Source: Streptomyces sp. A0958 (lineage in GTDB: Bacteria > Actinomycetota > Actinomycetes > Streptomycetales > Streptomycetaceae). Taken from it: 64,000 bases of DNA. The stretch lies in assembly GCF_004795035.1 (NCBI RefSeq), contig NZ_SSBK01000013.1:1-64000 (forward strand), read 5' to 3'. Position 1 is the first letter of the stretch. Each line of letters opens with the position of its first letter. A program made the position numbers and the translations under genes. Below the pieces are notes generated by a model. The model searched no databases, was not told where the DNA came from, and saw only the letters and a list, made by a program, of their open reading frames with translations. This document shows positions 8,868 through 17,990 of the stretch, one piece after another.

Positions 8868-9587
8868 ATGGGTGTGTCGGAGCGATACCGCGAGGCGTGG
8901 GAAGGGTACTGGTCGGCCACGTCGGACGAGCCCGGCGAGGCGATCTGGGACGCGGAGGCGGGGCTGAGCGCCATACCCCACAGCCGGCTGCTCCTGCCGT
9001 ACGCGGACGCCACGCTGCCCGTGGTCGACCTCGGCTGCGGCAACGGTACGCAGACCCGCCATCTGGCCACCCTGTTCGCCCGGGCGATCGGGGTGGACCT
9101 CTCGCACGCGGCGATCGACCACGCCCGGCGGGCCGACCCCGGGCAGGCCGCCGAGTTCGCCCAGCTCGACCTGACCGACGCCGCCGCCGTGCGCGCCCTG
9201 CACGAGCGGATCGGTGACACGAACGTCTACATGCGGGCCGTGATCCACCAGAGCGACCCCGAGGCCCGGCCGGCCGTCGCCGCGGCCGTCGCGACGCTGC
9301 TGGGGGAGCGGGGCCGGGCCTTCGTCGCCGAGCTGACACCCGCGTCCAGGGAGGTGCTGCAACGGGCCGCGCAGGGCCCGGACGGGCCGCCGGTGAAGCT
9401 GCGCCGGGTCTTCGAGCACGGGCTCAAGCCGGCGAGCGCCGCCGAGGAGGAGGTCCCCGAGCTGCTGAGGGCGGCCGGGCTGACCACCCTGGACAGCGGG
9501 GACACGGTCCTGCCGCAGACCGAGACGCTGCCCGACGGGACCAGGATCGACCTGCCGGCGAGGTGGTTCGTGCTGGCCGCCGGCTGA
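8868..9587 (+). CDS. Class I SAM-dependent methyltransferase
   Basis: A 239-residue Rossmann-fold methyltransferase. GGGAGGG before the ATG at 8868 sets the start. Motif I is VVDLGCGNGTQTRHLA (about residues 52-67), followed by the acidic end of strand 2 (GVDLSHAAIDHAR) and a motif II/III region with AQLDLT. The C-terminal half contains a variable substrate lid. The substrate cannot be deduced. The gene is monocistronic, about 110 bases after the phosphatase gene. Confidence 0.8.
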   Translation: MGVSERYREAWEGYWSATSDEPGEAIWDAEAGLSAIPHSRLLLPYADATLPVVDLGCGNGTQTRHLATLFARAIGVDLSHAAIDHARRADPGQAAEFAQLDLTDAAAVRALHERIGDTNVYMRAVIHQSDPEARPAVAAAVATLLGERGRAFVAELTPASREVLQRAAQGPDGPPVKLRRVFEHGLKPASAAEEEVPELLRAAGLTTLDSGDTVLPQTETLPDGTRIDLPARWFVLAAG

Positions 9588-9657
9588 CCCCGGCACGCAC
9601 CGGCCGCCGGAGGCGGTCGAGGTGTCCGTGAGGCGCTGGGCGGCTGAGCCGGCCGGT

Positions 9658-10548
9658 TCAGCGCGCGTTCTCCTCCCGTACCAGCGCCATGAGGGCCCGC
9701 GCCCCCGGGCTCATGGCCCGCGCCTCGGGAAGGACCACGACGCTCTCGTAGAACGCCTCGCCCGCCCCGTCGAGCCGCACGGCCGCCAGCCCCCGCGCCT
9801 CGGGCTTGCGGGAGAAGTGGTGCGGCACGACCGCGATGCCCAACTGCTCGTGCACCAGCTCCAGGAGGCTGTGTACGTCGGTCACCTCCAAGGCCACCGT
9901 GCGGCGCACCCCGGCCGCCGTGAACGCCGCGTCGGCCGCGCGGCGCGGCCCGAAGTCCGGGTGGAAGTCGATGAACGGCTCACCGGCCAGCTCGGCCCAG
10001 CCGGTCCGGTCGGCCGCCGCCAGCCGGTGGCCCGGCGCGCACAGCAGCACCATGGGCTCCCGGGCCAGCGGGACCAGCTCGCCGCGCCACCCCGCCGGGC
10101 TCACCGTCGCGGCGAACGCGATGTCGAGCCGGCCGCCCGCCACCCCGTCCACCAGCCTCGCCGTGCCCTCCTGGCGCAGCCGGATGTCCAGGTGAGGGTG
10201 CGCGCGGTGGAAGGCGGCGAGCAGCCGGGGCAGCCGCAACCCAGCCACGCACTGCTCCACGCCCACCGACAGCGTGCCGCGCAGCAGTCCCCGTACCGCG
10301 TCGACGGCGTCCTTCGCCGCCCGCACCCCGGCCAGGGTCCGTTCGGCCTCCACCAGCAGGGCGCGCCCCGCCTCGGTCAGCCGTACGCTGCGGGTGGTCC
10401 GGCTGAACAGCGGGGTCCGCAGCTCCTGCTCCAGCGCCCGGACGGACGCGGAGAGGCCGGACTGCGACACGGCGACGCGCTCGGCGGCCCGGGTGAAATG
10501 CTGTTCCTCGGCGACGGCGACGAAATGTTCCAGCTGGCGCAACTCCAT
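9658..10548 (-). CDS. LysR-family transcriptional regulator
   Basis: A 296-residue regulator with an N-terminal winged helix-turn-helix (residues 1-60, with LEHFVAVAEEQHFTRAAERV and LSASVRALEQELRTPLFSR) and a two-lobed effector domain (about 90-290). The ATG at 10548 starts the conserved MELRQLEHF. It is divergent from the aldo/keto reductase gene at 10704 across 155 bases, the classic LysR-target arrangement, so it probably controls that gene and itself. A TATATT box sits 8 nt from the ATG, suggesting a very short or absent leader. Confidence 0.88.
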   Translation of the reverse strand: MELRQLEHFVAVAEEQHFTRAAERVAVSQSGLSASVRALEQELRTPLFSRTTRSVRLTEAGRALLVEAERTLAGVRAAKDAVDAVRGLLRGTLSVGVEQCVAGLRLPRLLAAFHRAHPHLDIRLRQEGTARLVDGVAGGRLDIAFAATVSPAGWRGELVPLAREPMVLLCAPGHRLAAADRTGWAELAGEPFIDFHPDFGPRRAADAAFTAAGVRRTVALEVTDVHSLLELVHEQLGIAVVPHHFSRKPEARGLAAVRLDGAGEAFYESVVVLPEARAMSPGARALMALVREENAR

Positions 10549-10703
10549 GATTGAGAAATATAGGTCCTGAATCCAAGCGGAATCTCCTGTTGGACTGCTG
10601 GATCGATGTGAGCGAGCCTGGAGCAGTGCCCGTCCCCCCGGCCGGGCGAGGCCGGACGGTTCCCCGTCCGGCGAACCGGAACGTCTCTCCCGTGGAGCCT
10701 CGC
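10549..10703. promoter_or_regulatory. Divergent promoter region, LysR / aldo-keto reductase
   Basis: The segment next to the LysR start is unusually AT-rich for this window. Read on the minus strand, TATATT (10557-10562) is a candidate -10 box for the regulator. LysR boxes of the T-N11-A type would be expected here, but I cannot single one out with confidence. Confidence 0.4.
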
Positions 10704-11705
10704 ATGTACATCCCGTCCGCCGACCGCTACGAGAACATGCCCTACCGGCGCACCGGGCGCAGCGGCCTGAAGCTGCCGGCCCTCTCGCTCGGCCTGTGGC
10801 ACAACTTCGGCGGGGACCGGACACCGCAGACGCAGGGCGAGATCCTGCGCCGGGCCTTCGATCTCGGCATCACCCACTTCGACCTGGCGAACAACTACGG
10901 TCCGCCGCCCGGCTCCGCCGAGACCGCGATGGGCCGGGCGCTGGCGACGGACTTCGCCGCCCACCGCGACGAGATCATCGTCTCCACCAAGGCCGGCTAC
11001 CTGATGTGGGACGGCCCGTACGGTGAGTGGGGCTCGCGCAAGAACCTCCTGGCCTCGCTGGACCGGAGCCTCACCCGGCTCGGCCTGGACTACGTCGACA
11101 TCTTCTACTCCCACCGGCCCGACCCGGAGACCCCGCTCGAAGAGACGATGGGCGCCCTCCACTCGGCGGTTCAGCAGGGCAAGGCGCTCTACGTCGGCGT
11201 CTCCAACTACTCGCCCGAACAGACCCGCGAGGCCGCGCGCATCCTGAAGGACCTCGGCACCCCGCTGCTCATCCACCAGCCGCGGTACTCGATGCTCGAC
11301 CGCTGGGTCGAGGACGGGCTGCTCACGGCCCTGGACGAGCTGGGCGTCGGCTCCATCGCCTACTCCCCGCTGGAGCAGGGCATCCTCTCCGACCGCTACC
11401 TCCAGGGCATCCCGGAGGGCTCCCGCGCCGCCGGCAGCAGCCCCTTCCTGTCGGCCGACGCGGTCACCCCCGACCTGGTGGCGCGGCTGCGCGAACTGGA
11501 CGAACTGGCCTCCGCGCGCGGCCAGTCACTGGCCCAGATGGCCCTGGCCTGGGTGCTGCGCGGCGGCCGTGTCACCTCGGCCGTGGTCGGCGCGAGCAGC
11601 GTCGCCCAGCTGGAGAACAGCGTCGAGGCCGTGCGCAACCTGGAGTTCTCGGACAAGGAGCTCAGCCGGATCGAGAAGCTGCTGAAGGGCGCCAAGCGCC
11701 GCTGA
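10704..11705 (+). CDS. Aldo/keto reductase (YghZ / voltage-channel-beta type)
   Basis: A 333-residue NADPH-dependent oxidoreductase of the AKR superfamily. TGGAG six bases before the ATG at 10704 supports the start. The TIM barrel carries the usual tetrad: Asp and Tyr in HFDLANNYGPPPGSAE, Lys in VSTKAGY, and His in YSHRPDPETPLEE. The NADP-binding end includes GASSVAQLENSVEAV. The GSAE segment and N-terminal MPYRRTGRSGLKLPALSLG place it with the YghZ-like subfamily, which reduces aldehydes such as glyceraldehyde 3-phosphate; the true substrate here is unknown. Likely controlled by the divergent LysR gene. A terminator hairpin overlaps its stop codon. Confidence 0.88.
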   Translation: MYIPSADRYENMPYRRTGRSGLKLPALSLGLWHNFGGDRTPQTQGEILRRAFDLGITHFDLANNYGPPPGSAETAMGRALATDFAAHRDEIIVSTKAGYLMWDGPYGEWGSRKNLLASLDRSLTRLGLDYVDIFYSHRPDPETPLEETMGALHSAVQQGKALYVGVSNYSPEQTREAARILKDLGTPLLIHQPRYSMLDRWVEDGLLTALDELGVGSIAYSPLEQGILSDRYLQGIPEGSRAAGSSPFLSADAVTPDLVARLRELDELASARGQSLAQMALAWVLRGGRVTSAVVGASSVAQLENSVEAVRNLEFSDKELSRIEKLLKGAKRR

Positions 11706-11750
11706 CGCCCCGGCGCCCCCGGCGGCCCGCACCGGTCGCCGGGGGCGTCA
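11703..11750. terminator. Hairpin terminator after the aldo/keto reductase
   Basis: TGACGCCCCGGCG at 11703-11715 pairs with CGCCGGGGGCGTCA at 11737-11750 apart from one bulged G. The hairpin starts in the stop codon of the reductase and separates it from the peptidase operon. Confidence 0.6.
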
Positions 11751-11819
11751 TTGGAGTGGACCTGTGGAGGTCCGGGCAGCCCTGGCCTGCGCGTTCTGTG
11801 GCGCGTAGCGTGTGGCCGC

Positions 11820-12653
11820 ATGAAGATCCTCGTCAGCGCCGACATGGAAGGCGCCACCGGCGTGACCTGGCCGGCCGATGTGCTGCCCGGCACACCGCAG
11901 TGGGAGCGGTGCCGCTCCCTGTTCACCTCCGACGTCAACGCCGCCGCCCTCGGCTTCTACGACGGGGGAGCGGACGAGGTGCTGATCAACGAGGCCCACT
12001 GGTCCATGCGCAACCTCCTGCTGGAGAAGCTGGACGACCGCGTCCAGACGCTCACCGGCAAGCACAAGTCGCTCAGCATGGTCGAGGGCATCCAGCACGG
12101 GGACGTCGACGCCGTCGCCTTCATCGGCTACCACACGGGCGCCGGCACGGAAGGCGTCCTCGCCCACACCTACCTCGCCAACTCAATCACCGGGGTCTGG
12201 CTGAACGGGGTCCGGGCGAGCGAGGGACTGCTCAACGCCCATGTCGCCGCCGAGTACGGCGTTCCCGTCGTCCTCGTCACCGGGGACGACCTGACCTGCG
12301 TGGACGCGGAGGGGTACGCCCCCGACGCGCGGAAGGTCGCCGTCAAGGACCACGTGTCGCGCTACGCCGCCGTCTGCCGCACCCCCGCCCGCACCGCCGC
12401 CGACATCCGGGCCGCCGCCGAGCAGGCCGTCCCGCTGGCCGGCCGGTACACGCCGGTCGAGGGCGGGCCGTTCACCGTGGAGCTGGAGTTCGACGCCGAG
12501 CACCTGGCCGGGGCGGCCACCGTCGTACCCGGTGTCGCGCCCAGCGGCGAGAGGCGTGTCGCCTACACCAGCGCGACGATGTACGAAGGTATCCGCACGT
12601 TCAAGGCGGTGACGACGATCGTGTCGTCCGCCGTGGAGGAGCAGTATGGCTGA
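11820..12653 (+). CDS. M55-family D-aminopeptidase (DppA-like)
   Basis: A 277-residue zinc peptidase of family M55, which removes D-amino acids from peptides. The N-terminus MKILVSADMEGATGV places Asp8 and Glu10 exactly as in Bacillus DppA. Further expected ligands appear as His in NEAHWSMRNL, His in GYHTGAG and Glu or His in NAHVAAEYG. Starting at ATG 11820 gives the expected family length. It is the first gene of a run of four hydrolases, and its last eight bases overlap the next start (ATG 12646), indicating translational coupling. The company it keeps (M20, S9, S66) suggests recycling of peptidoglycan-derived or D-amino-acid-containing peptides. Confidence 0.88.
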   Translation: MKILVSADMEGATGVTWPADVLPGTPQWERCRSLFTSDVNAAALGFYDGGADEVLINEAHWSMRNLLLEKLDDRVQTLTGKHKSLSMVEGIQHGDVDAVAFIGYHTGAGTEGVLAHTYLANSITGVWLNGVRASEGLLNAHVAAEYGVPVVLVTGDDLTCVDAEGYAPDARKVAVKDHVSRYAAVCRTPARTAADIRAAAEQAVPLAGRYTPVEGGPFTVELEFDAEHLAGAATVVPGVAPSGERRVAYTSATMYEGIRTFKAVTTIVSSAVEEQYG

Positions 12654-13989
12654 GGCGACCGCCCCCCAGGACTCCGTCGACGCCCTCGCGCTCGACGAAT
12701 CGGTGACGTTCACCTCGGAACTGATCCGCATCGACACCACCAACCGGGGCGACGGCGACTGCCGCGAACGCCCCGCCGCCGAGTACGTCGCCGAACGTCT
12801 CGCCGCCACCGGACTCGAACCCGCACTCCTGGAGCGCACCCCCGGCCGCACCAACGTGGTCGCCCGCATCCCCGGCACCGACCCCACCGCCCCCGCGCTC
12901 CTGGTCCACGGCCACCTGGACGTGGTGCCCGCAGAGGCCGCCGACTGGACCGTGCACCCCTTCTCCGGCGAGGTGCGCGACGGCACCGTCTGGGGGCGCG
13001 GCGCCATCGACATGAAGAACATGGACGCGATGGTCTTGGCCGTCGTCCGGTTCTGGGCCCGGGCCGGCATCCGCCCCCGCCGCGACATCGTCATCGCGTA
13101 CACCGCCGACGAGGAGGCCAGCGCCGACGACGGCTCCGGCTTCCTCGCCTACCGGCACGCCGCCCTCTTCGAAGGCTGTACGGAGGGCATCAGCGAGTCC
13201 GGCGCCTTCACCTTCCACGCCGGCCCGAACATGCCGCTCTACCCCGTCGCGGCCGGCGAGCGCGGCACCGGATGGCTCAAGCTCACCGCCCACGGCAAAG
13301 CGGGCCACGGCTCCAAGGTCAACCGCGCCAACGCCGTCAGCGCGGTCGCCGCCGCCGTCGCCCGCATCGGCGAACACGAGTGGCCCGTCCGACTCACCCC
13401 GACGGTCCGGGCGGCCCTCACCGAGATCGCCGCGCTCCACGGCATCCACCCCGACCTCGACGCCCCCGGCTTCGACGTCGACGAACTCCTCGGCAAGATC
13501 GGACCGGCCGCCGCCCTCATCGCCCCGACCGTCCGCAACAGCTCCAACCCGACGATGCTGGACGCCGGCTACAAGGTCAACGTCATCCCGGGCCACGCCA
13601 CCGCCTACATCGACGGGCGGACCGTCCCCGGCGGCGACGAGGAGTTCCGGGCCACCCTGGACCGGCTCACCGGCCCCTCGGTCGACTGGGAGTTCCACCA
13701 CCGCGAGGTCGCCCTCCAGGCCCCCGTCGACTCGCCCACGTACGCGAAACTCCGTGCCGCCGTCGAGCGGTTCGACCCCGACGGGCACGTCGTGCCGTAC
13801 TGCATGTCCGGCGGCACCGACGCCAAGCAGTTCTCCCGGCTCGGCATCACCGGCTACGGATTCTCGCCGCTGAAACTGCCCGTCGGCTTCGACTACCAGG
13901 CCCTCTTCCACGGCGTGGACGAGCGGGTTCCCGTCGACGCGCTGCACTTCGGCGTCCGGGTCCTGGACCACTATCTGCGCACCGCCTGA
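12646..13989 (+). CDS. M20-family metallopeptidase / amidohydrolase
   Basis: A 447-residue M20/M25/M40 enzyme with two co-catalytic zinc ions. Metal-ligand and catalytic segments are visible: HGHLDVVP, GRGAIDMKNMDAM, and TADEEASADDGSG with the general-base Glu pair. A lid domain (about 205-330) starts at GTGWLKLTAHGKAGH. A late ligand His lies near the C-terminus in LFHGVDERVPVDAL. Family members are dipeptidases, carboxypeptidases or deacylases; the sequence alone does not decide. The gene overlaps the M55 gene by eight bases and is followed 24 bases later by the S9 gene. Confidence 0.88.
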   Translation: MAEATAPQDSVDALALDESVTFTSELIRIDTTNRGDGDCRERPAAEYVAERLAATGLEPALLERTPGRTNVVARIPGTDPTAPALLVHGHLDVVPAEAADWTVHPFSGEVRDGTVWGRGAIDMKNMDAMVLAVVRFWARAGIRPRRDIVIAYTADEEASADDGSGFLAYRHAALFEGCTEGISESGAFTFHAGPNMPLYPVAAGERGTGWLKLTAHGKAGHGSKVNRANAVSAVAAAVARIGEHEWPVRLTPTVRAALTEIAALHGIHPDLDAPGFDVDELLGKIGPAAALIAPTVRNSSNPTMLDAGYKVNVIPGHATAYIDGRTVPGGDEEFRATLDRLTGPSVDWEFHHREVALQAPVDSPTYAKLRAAVERFDPDGHVVPYCMSGGTDAKQFSRLGITGYGFSPLKLPVGFDYQALFHGVDERVPVDALHFGVRVLDHYLRTA

Positions 13990-14013
13990 ACCACCCGGGG
14001 GAGACTCACACAC

Positions 14014-16002
14014 ATGGCAACCACACAGTCCCACGGAAGCTGGCCCTCGCCGATCGACGCCGCGCTGGCCGCCTCCCACGACGGCCGCCCCGAGTACGCC
14101 GGCGCGGTCGGCGACGAGCTGTGGTGGACGGAGCCGCGCCCGGCCGAAGCGGGCCGGCGCGCCCTGGTCCGCCGGACGGCGGACGGCACCACCACCGAAC
14201 TGCCCGCCCCCTGGAACGTCCGCAGCCGCGTCATCGAATACGGCGGACAGCCCTGGGCCGGCACCGAACGGGCCGAGGGCGGACCGCTGATCGTCTTCGT
14301 CCACTTCGCCGACCAGCGGCTGTACGCCTACGAACCCGACGGCCCTCGCGAGCCGTGGCCGCTGACCCCCGTCTCCGCCCTCGGCGGCGGACTGCGCTGG
14401 GCCGACCCGCGCCTGCGCCCCGGCCAGGGGCCGGCCGGTGAGGTCTGGTGCGTCCTGGAGGAGTTCACCGGCGACGCGCCCACCGCACTGCGCCGGGTCG
14501 CCGCCGCCGTACCGCTCGACGGATCGGCGGCCGACGACCGGTCCGCCGTACGTGAACTCACCGAGGAGCGGCACCGGTTCGTCACCGGGCCCGAGGTCTC
14601 GCCCGACGGGCGGCGCGCCGCCTGGATCGGCTGGGACCACCCGCGCATGCCCTGGGACGGCACCGAGGTCGTGGTCGCCGGCATCGCGGACGACGGCACC
14701 TTCCGCGACGCCCGCACCCTCGCCGGCGGCCCGGACGAGTCCGTGCCGCAGATCCAGTGGACCGCCGACGGGCAGCTCCTCCTCGCGAGCGATCGCAGCG
14801 GCTGGTGGAACCTCTACCGCCTCGACCCGGACGGCGGCGAGCCGGTCGCGCTCTGCGCCCGGGAGGAGGAGTTCGCCGGACCGCTGTGGAAGATCGGGCT
14901 CGTCTGGTTCCGCCCCCTGGAGAACGGGCTGATCGCCACCCTCCACGGCAAGGGCCCCACCACGCTCGGCATCCTCGACCCGGAGACCGGCGACCTCGTG
15001 GACATCGCCGGGCCCTGGACCGAGTGGGCCCCGACACTCACCGTGCAGGGCAGCAGGGTCGCCGGCATCGCCGCGAGCCCGCACAGCGCGTACGAGATCG
15101 TGGAACTGGACACGGCGACCGGGCACACCCGGATCATCGGCGCCCCGCACGAGGACGCGGTCGACCCCGCGTACTACCCCGAACCCGTCGTCCGCACCTT
15201 CAGCGGACCCGGCGGACGCGAGATCCACGCCCAGGTCCACCCGCCGCGCAACCCCGAGCGCACCGGGCCTGCGGACGAACTCCCGCCCTACGTGGTGTGG
15301 GCCCACGGCGGCCCCACCGGCCATGCCGCGCTCGTCCTGGACCTGGAGATCGCCTACTTCACCTCACGCGGCATCGGAGTCGCCGAGGTCAACTACGGCG
15401 GCTCCACCGGATACGGCAGGGCCTACCGCAACCGGCTGCGCGAGCAGTGGGGCGTCGTGGACGTCGAGGACTGCGCCGCCGTCGCAGGGGCGCTCGCCGC
15501 CGAGGGCACCGCCGACCCGCACCGGCTCGCCATCCGCGGCGGCAGCGCCGGCGGCTGGACCACCGCCGCCTCGCTGACCGGCACCGACGTCTACGCCTGC
15601 GGCACCATCACCTACCCCATCCTCGACCTGACCGGCTGGGGCACCGACGAGACCCACGACTTCGAGTCCCGCTACCTGGAGTCGCTGGTGGGACCGCTCG
15701 CCGAGGTCCCCGAGCGCTACCGCGAACGCTCCCCGGTCAGCCGCACCGACCGGCTCGCCGTGCCGTTCCTGCTGCTCCAGGGGGAGGACGACCCGATCTG
15801 CCCGCCCGTGCAGTGCGAACGCTTCCTCGCCGCCGTCGAGGGGCGCGGCATCCCGCACGCGTACCGCACCTACCCGGGCGAGGGCCACGGATTCCGGCGC
15901 GCCGACACCATGATCGACGCGGTCGAGTCGGAACTCTCCCTGTACGCCCAGGTGTTCGGCTTCGACCGCCCGGACGTGGCACGCCTGGAGCTGACGGAGT
16001 GA
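14014..16002 (+). CDS. S9-family prolyl-oligopeptidase-type peptidase
   Basis: A 662-residue serine peptidase with an N-terminal seven-bladed beta-propeller (about 10-390) that restricts entry to small peptides, and a C-terminal alpha/beta hydrolase (about 400-655). The nucleophile is in RGGSAGGWT, the acid in QGEDDPICPP and the His in GEGHGFRR. Size and motifs fit acylaminoacyl-peptidase or dipeptidyl-peptidase-like S9C enzymes. No signal peptide is visible, so it should act in the cytoplasm on imported or recycled peptides. GGGGGAG lies about 14 bases before the ATG. The stop codon overlaps the start of the S66 gene. Confidence 0.88.
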   Translation: MATTQSHGSWPSPIDAALAASHDGRPEYAGAVGDELWWTEPRPAEAGRRALVRRTADGTTTELPAPWNVRSRVIEYGGQPWAGTERAEGGPLIVFVHFADQRLYAYEPDGPREPWPLTPVSALGGGLRWADPRLRPGQGPAGEVWCVLEEFTGDAPTALRRVAAAVPLDGSAADDRSAVRELTEERHRFVTGPEVSPDGRRAAWIGWDHPRMPWDGTEVVVAGIADDGTFRDARTLAGGPDESVPQIQWTADGQLLLASDRSGWWNLYRLDPDGGEPVALCAREEEFAGPLWKIGLVWFRPLENGLIATLHGKGPTTLGILDPETGDLVDIAGPWTEWAPTLTVQGSRVAGIAASPHSAYEIVELDTATGHTRIIGAPHEDAVDPAYYPEPVVRTFSGPGGREIHAQVHPPRNPERTGPADELPPYVVWAHGGPTGHAALVLDLEIAYFTSRGIGVAEVNYGGSTGYGRAYRNRLREQWGVVDVEDCAAVAGALAAEGTADPHRLAIRGGSAGGWTTAASLTGTDVYACGTITYPILDLTGWGTDETHDFESRYLESLVGPLAEVPERYRERSPVSRTDRLAVPFLLLQGEDDPICPPVQCERFLAAVEGRGIPHAYRTYPGEGHGFRRADTMIDAVESELSLYAQVFGFDRPDVARLELTE

Positions 16003-16943
16003 CGCTCGCCCCGCTGGCCCGCCCCGCCCGGCTGCGCACGGGCGCCCGGGTCGCCGTCGTGTCCCCGAGCGGACCCGTACCCGCCGACCGCCTGGAGCCC
16101 GGCCTCGACATCCTGCGCGGCTGGGGCCTCGACCCCGTGCCGATGCCCCATGTGCTCGACGTGCACCGGGAGTTGGACTACCTCGCCGGTACGGACGAGG
16201 GGCGCGCCCGGGACCTCGTGGACGCCTGGTGCGACCCGTCCGTCGACGCGGTGATCTGCGCGCGCGGCGGGTACGGGGCGCACCGCATGGTCGACCTGGT
16301 GGACTGGGCGGCGGTGCGCGATGCGGGGCCCAAGGTGTTCGTCGGCTACAGCGACATCACCGTGCTCCACGAGGCGTTCGCGCTGCGGGCCGGGTTCGCC
16401 ACCCTGCACGGGCCCATGGTGGGGACGGAGGCCTTCCTCAAGGACCCGCGCACCCAGGAGTCCTTGCGGGCCGCCCTGTTCGAGCCGGAGACCGTGCTGA
16501 CGTCGGGCCTGGAGGAGGCGCGGGCGCTGGTGCCGGGCCGGGCCCGCGGCATCACCTACGGCGGCTGTGTGAGCCTGCTCGCCGCCGACCTCGGCACCCC
16601 GCACGCCCGCACCTCGGCCCGGGGCGGGCTGCTCGTCATCGAGGACACCACCGAGGACCCGTACAGCCTCGACCGCATCCTCACCCAGCTGCTGCGGGCC
16701 GGGGCGCTCGACGGCGTCGCAGGGGTGGCCTGCGGGTCCTGGGCGGGGTGCGGACCGTACGAGAAGGTACGGGCGGTGCTCGCCGACCGGCTCGGGCCGC
16801 TGGGCGTACCGGTCGTCGAGGAGCTGGGCTTCGGGCACGGCCCGACCGGGCTGACGGTCCCGCTCGGTGTGCCGGCCGTGCTCGACGCCCCGGCGGACGG
16901 CGGCCCGGCCACCCTGACGGCCGAGGTGCCCGCACTGCTCTGA
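15999..16943 (+). CDS. S66-family LD-carboxypeptidase (LdcA-like)
   Basis: A 314-residue LdcA-type enzyme, a family that releases the terminal D-alanine from murein tetrapeptides during cell-wall recycling. The start is GTG 15999, overlapping the S9 stop (GTGA). This gives the typical N-terminus RLRTGARVAVVSPSGPVPAD. The serine nucleophile is in VFVGYSDITVLHEA, the elbow glycine-rich strand in CARGGYGAHRM, and the Glu/His of the triad in the later VIEDTTEDPY and GFGHGPTGL segments. No export signal, consistent with a cytoplasmic role. Last gene of the M55-M20-S9-S66 operon. Confidence 0.88.
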   Translation: MTLAPLARPARLRTGARVAVVSPSGPVPADRLEPGLDILRGWGLDPVPMPHVLDVHRELDYLAGTDEGRARDLVDAWCDPSVDAVICARGGYGAHRMVDLVDWAAVRDAGPKVFVGYSDITVLHEAFALRAGFATLHGPMVGTEAFLKDPRTQESLRAALFEPETVLTSGLEEARALVPGRARGITYGGCVSLLAADLGTPHARTSARGGLLVIEDTTEDPYSLDRILTQLLRAGALDGVAGVACGSWAGCGPYEKVRAVLADRLGPLGVPVVEELGFGHGPTGLTVPLGVPAVLDAPADGGPATLTAEVPALL

Positions 16944-17083
16944 CCCGCCGGCCCGTACCGCCCCGTCACCGTCACCGCCCCGTCACCCGGATGGCCGAAC
17001 ATCTGTGCCTGCCGGTACGGGGGCGGAGCATGCTGGAGCCCCGGGGCGACACGGCCGTACCAGGGCCGGGAAAGGGGCTGCTC

Positions 17084-17323
17084 ATGAGCCCGAAGGACGT
17101 GTCGAGCAGCGGGAAGGGCGGCAGCGGGGCCTTCACCCCGGGCCGCATCCTGGTCCTCGTCATCGCGGTGCTGTCGGTCGTGTTCATCGCCGGGAACACC
17201 AAGCACGTCAAGGTCCGCCTCATCGTCCCGCTGGTGACCGCGCCGCTCTACGTCTGGCTGGTCGTGATGTTCGTGGCGGGCATGGCGTGCGGCGCCTACG
17301 TCTTCCGCCGGCGGCCCAAGTAG
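17084..17323 (+). CDS. Small membrane protein, LapA-like domain
   Basis: A 79-residue protein with two transmembrane helices (about residues 18-38, RILVLVIAVLSVVFIAGN, and 48-72, VPLVTAPLYVWLVVMFVAGM) and a basic C-terminal tail. This pattern matches the DUF1049/LapA-type domain, whose role in envelope or lipopolysaccharide assembly is known in enterobacteria but not in Gram-positives. AAAGGGG precedes the ATG at 17084. A very stable hairpin follows. Confidence 0.75.
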   Translation: MSPKDVSSSGKGGSGAFTPGRILVLVIAVLSVVFIAGNTKHVKVRLIVPLVTAPLYVWLVVMFVAGMACGAYVFRRRPK

Positions 17324-17351
17324 CCAGGCGGGCCGAATGGCCTCGGCGGAC

Positions 17352-17395
17352 CGGTCGTGCGGGGCAGGGCTCACGGCCTCTGCCCCGCACGACCG
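17352..17395. terminator. Strong hairpin between the LapA-like and GNAT genes
   Basis: A perfect 16-bp stem (17352-17367 with 17380-17395, 12-nt loop). It starts 28 bases after the LapA-like stop and ends 15 bases before the acetyltransferase ATG, so it both ends the first transcript and lies very close to the next start. Confidence 0.65.
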
Positions 17396-17410
17396 CTCTA
17401 CGCTGGAACG

Positions 17411-17965
17411 ATGTCCGACACCAGCTATCCGGCCGAGGGGCCGCGCACGGCGATCCGCCCCTTCACGCTCGCCGACGCCGACGAGTTCACCTCCCGGGCT
17501 CGGGAGAGCGGCGCACTGCACCACCCCTGGCTGTTCCCGCCCACCGCCCCCGACACGTACGCCGCCTACGCGGGCGCGCTCATCGACGATCCGAGGCGGG
17601 CCGGCTTCCTCGTGTGCGAGCGGCACGAGCCGGGCGACCCGGCCGACGGTGCGATCGCCGGGTTCATCAACATCAACAACATCGTCATCGGCGGCTTCCG
17701 CTGCGGCGCGCTCGGCTACGGCGTCTTCGCCCACGCGGCCGGGCGCGGACTCATGAGCGAGGCGCTGGGCCTCGTCCTGGACCACGCCTTCGGCCCGCTC
17801 GGCCTGCACCGGCTCGAAGCCAACATCCAGCCGGACAACGAGGGTTCGATCGCCCTGGTCCGCCGGGCCGGATTCCGGCTGGAGGGCTACTCACCGGACT
17901 TCCTGCACATCGACGGCGCCTGGCGCGACCACGAACGCTGGGCGATCACCGCCGAGATGCGCTGA
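17411..17965 (+). CDS. GNAT N-acetyltransferase (RimJ/RimL type)
   Basis: A 184-residue acetyl-CoA-dependent acetyltransferase. The RimJ/RimL-like pattern is seen: RTAIRPFTLADADEF at the start, central strands with GAIAGFININNIVIGGFRCGALGYGVF, the pyrophosphate-binding loop around AAGRGLMSEALGLVLDHAF, and NEGSIALVRRAGFRLEG near the end. Such enzymes acetylate protein N-termini or small amines; the substrate is unknown. It converges with the transketolase gene, 25 bases apart. Confidence 0.85.
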   Translation: MSDTSYPAEGPRTAIRPFTLADADEFTSRARESGALHHPWLFPPTAPDTYAAYAGALIDDPRRAGFLVCERHEPGDPADGAIAGFININNIVIGGFRCGALGYGVFAHAAGRGLMSEALGLVLDHAFGPLGLHRLEANIQPDNEGSIALVRRAGFRLEGYSPDFLHIDGAWRDHERWAITAEMR

Positions 17966-17990
17966 CCCGCGCACCCCGGCGGCGGCGTCC

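Noticed and set aside
12601..15324. A 907-codon open frame on the minus strand
   Set aside because: It lies antisense to the M20 and S9 peptidase genes, whose motifs are clear. Long antisense frames are a known by-product of extreme GC at third codon positions.
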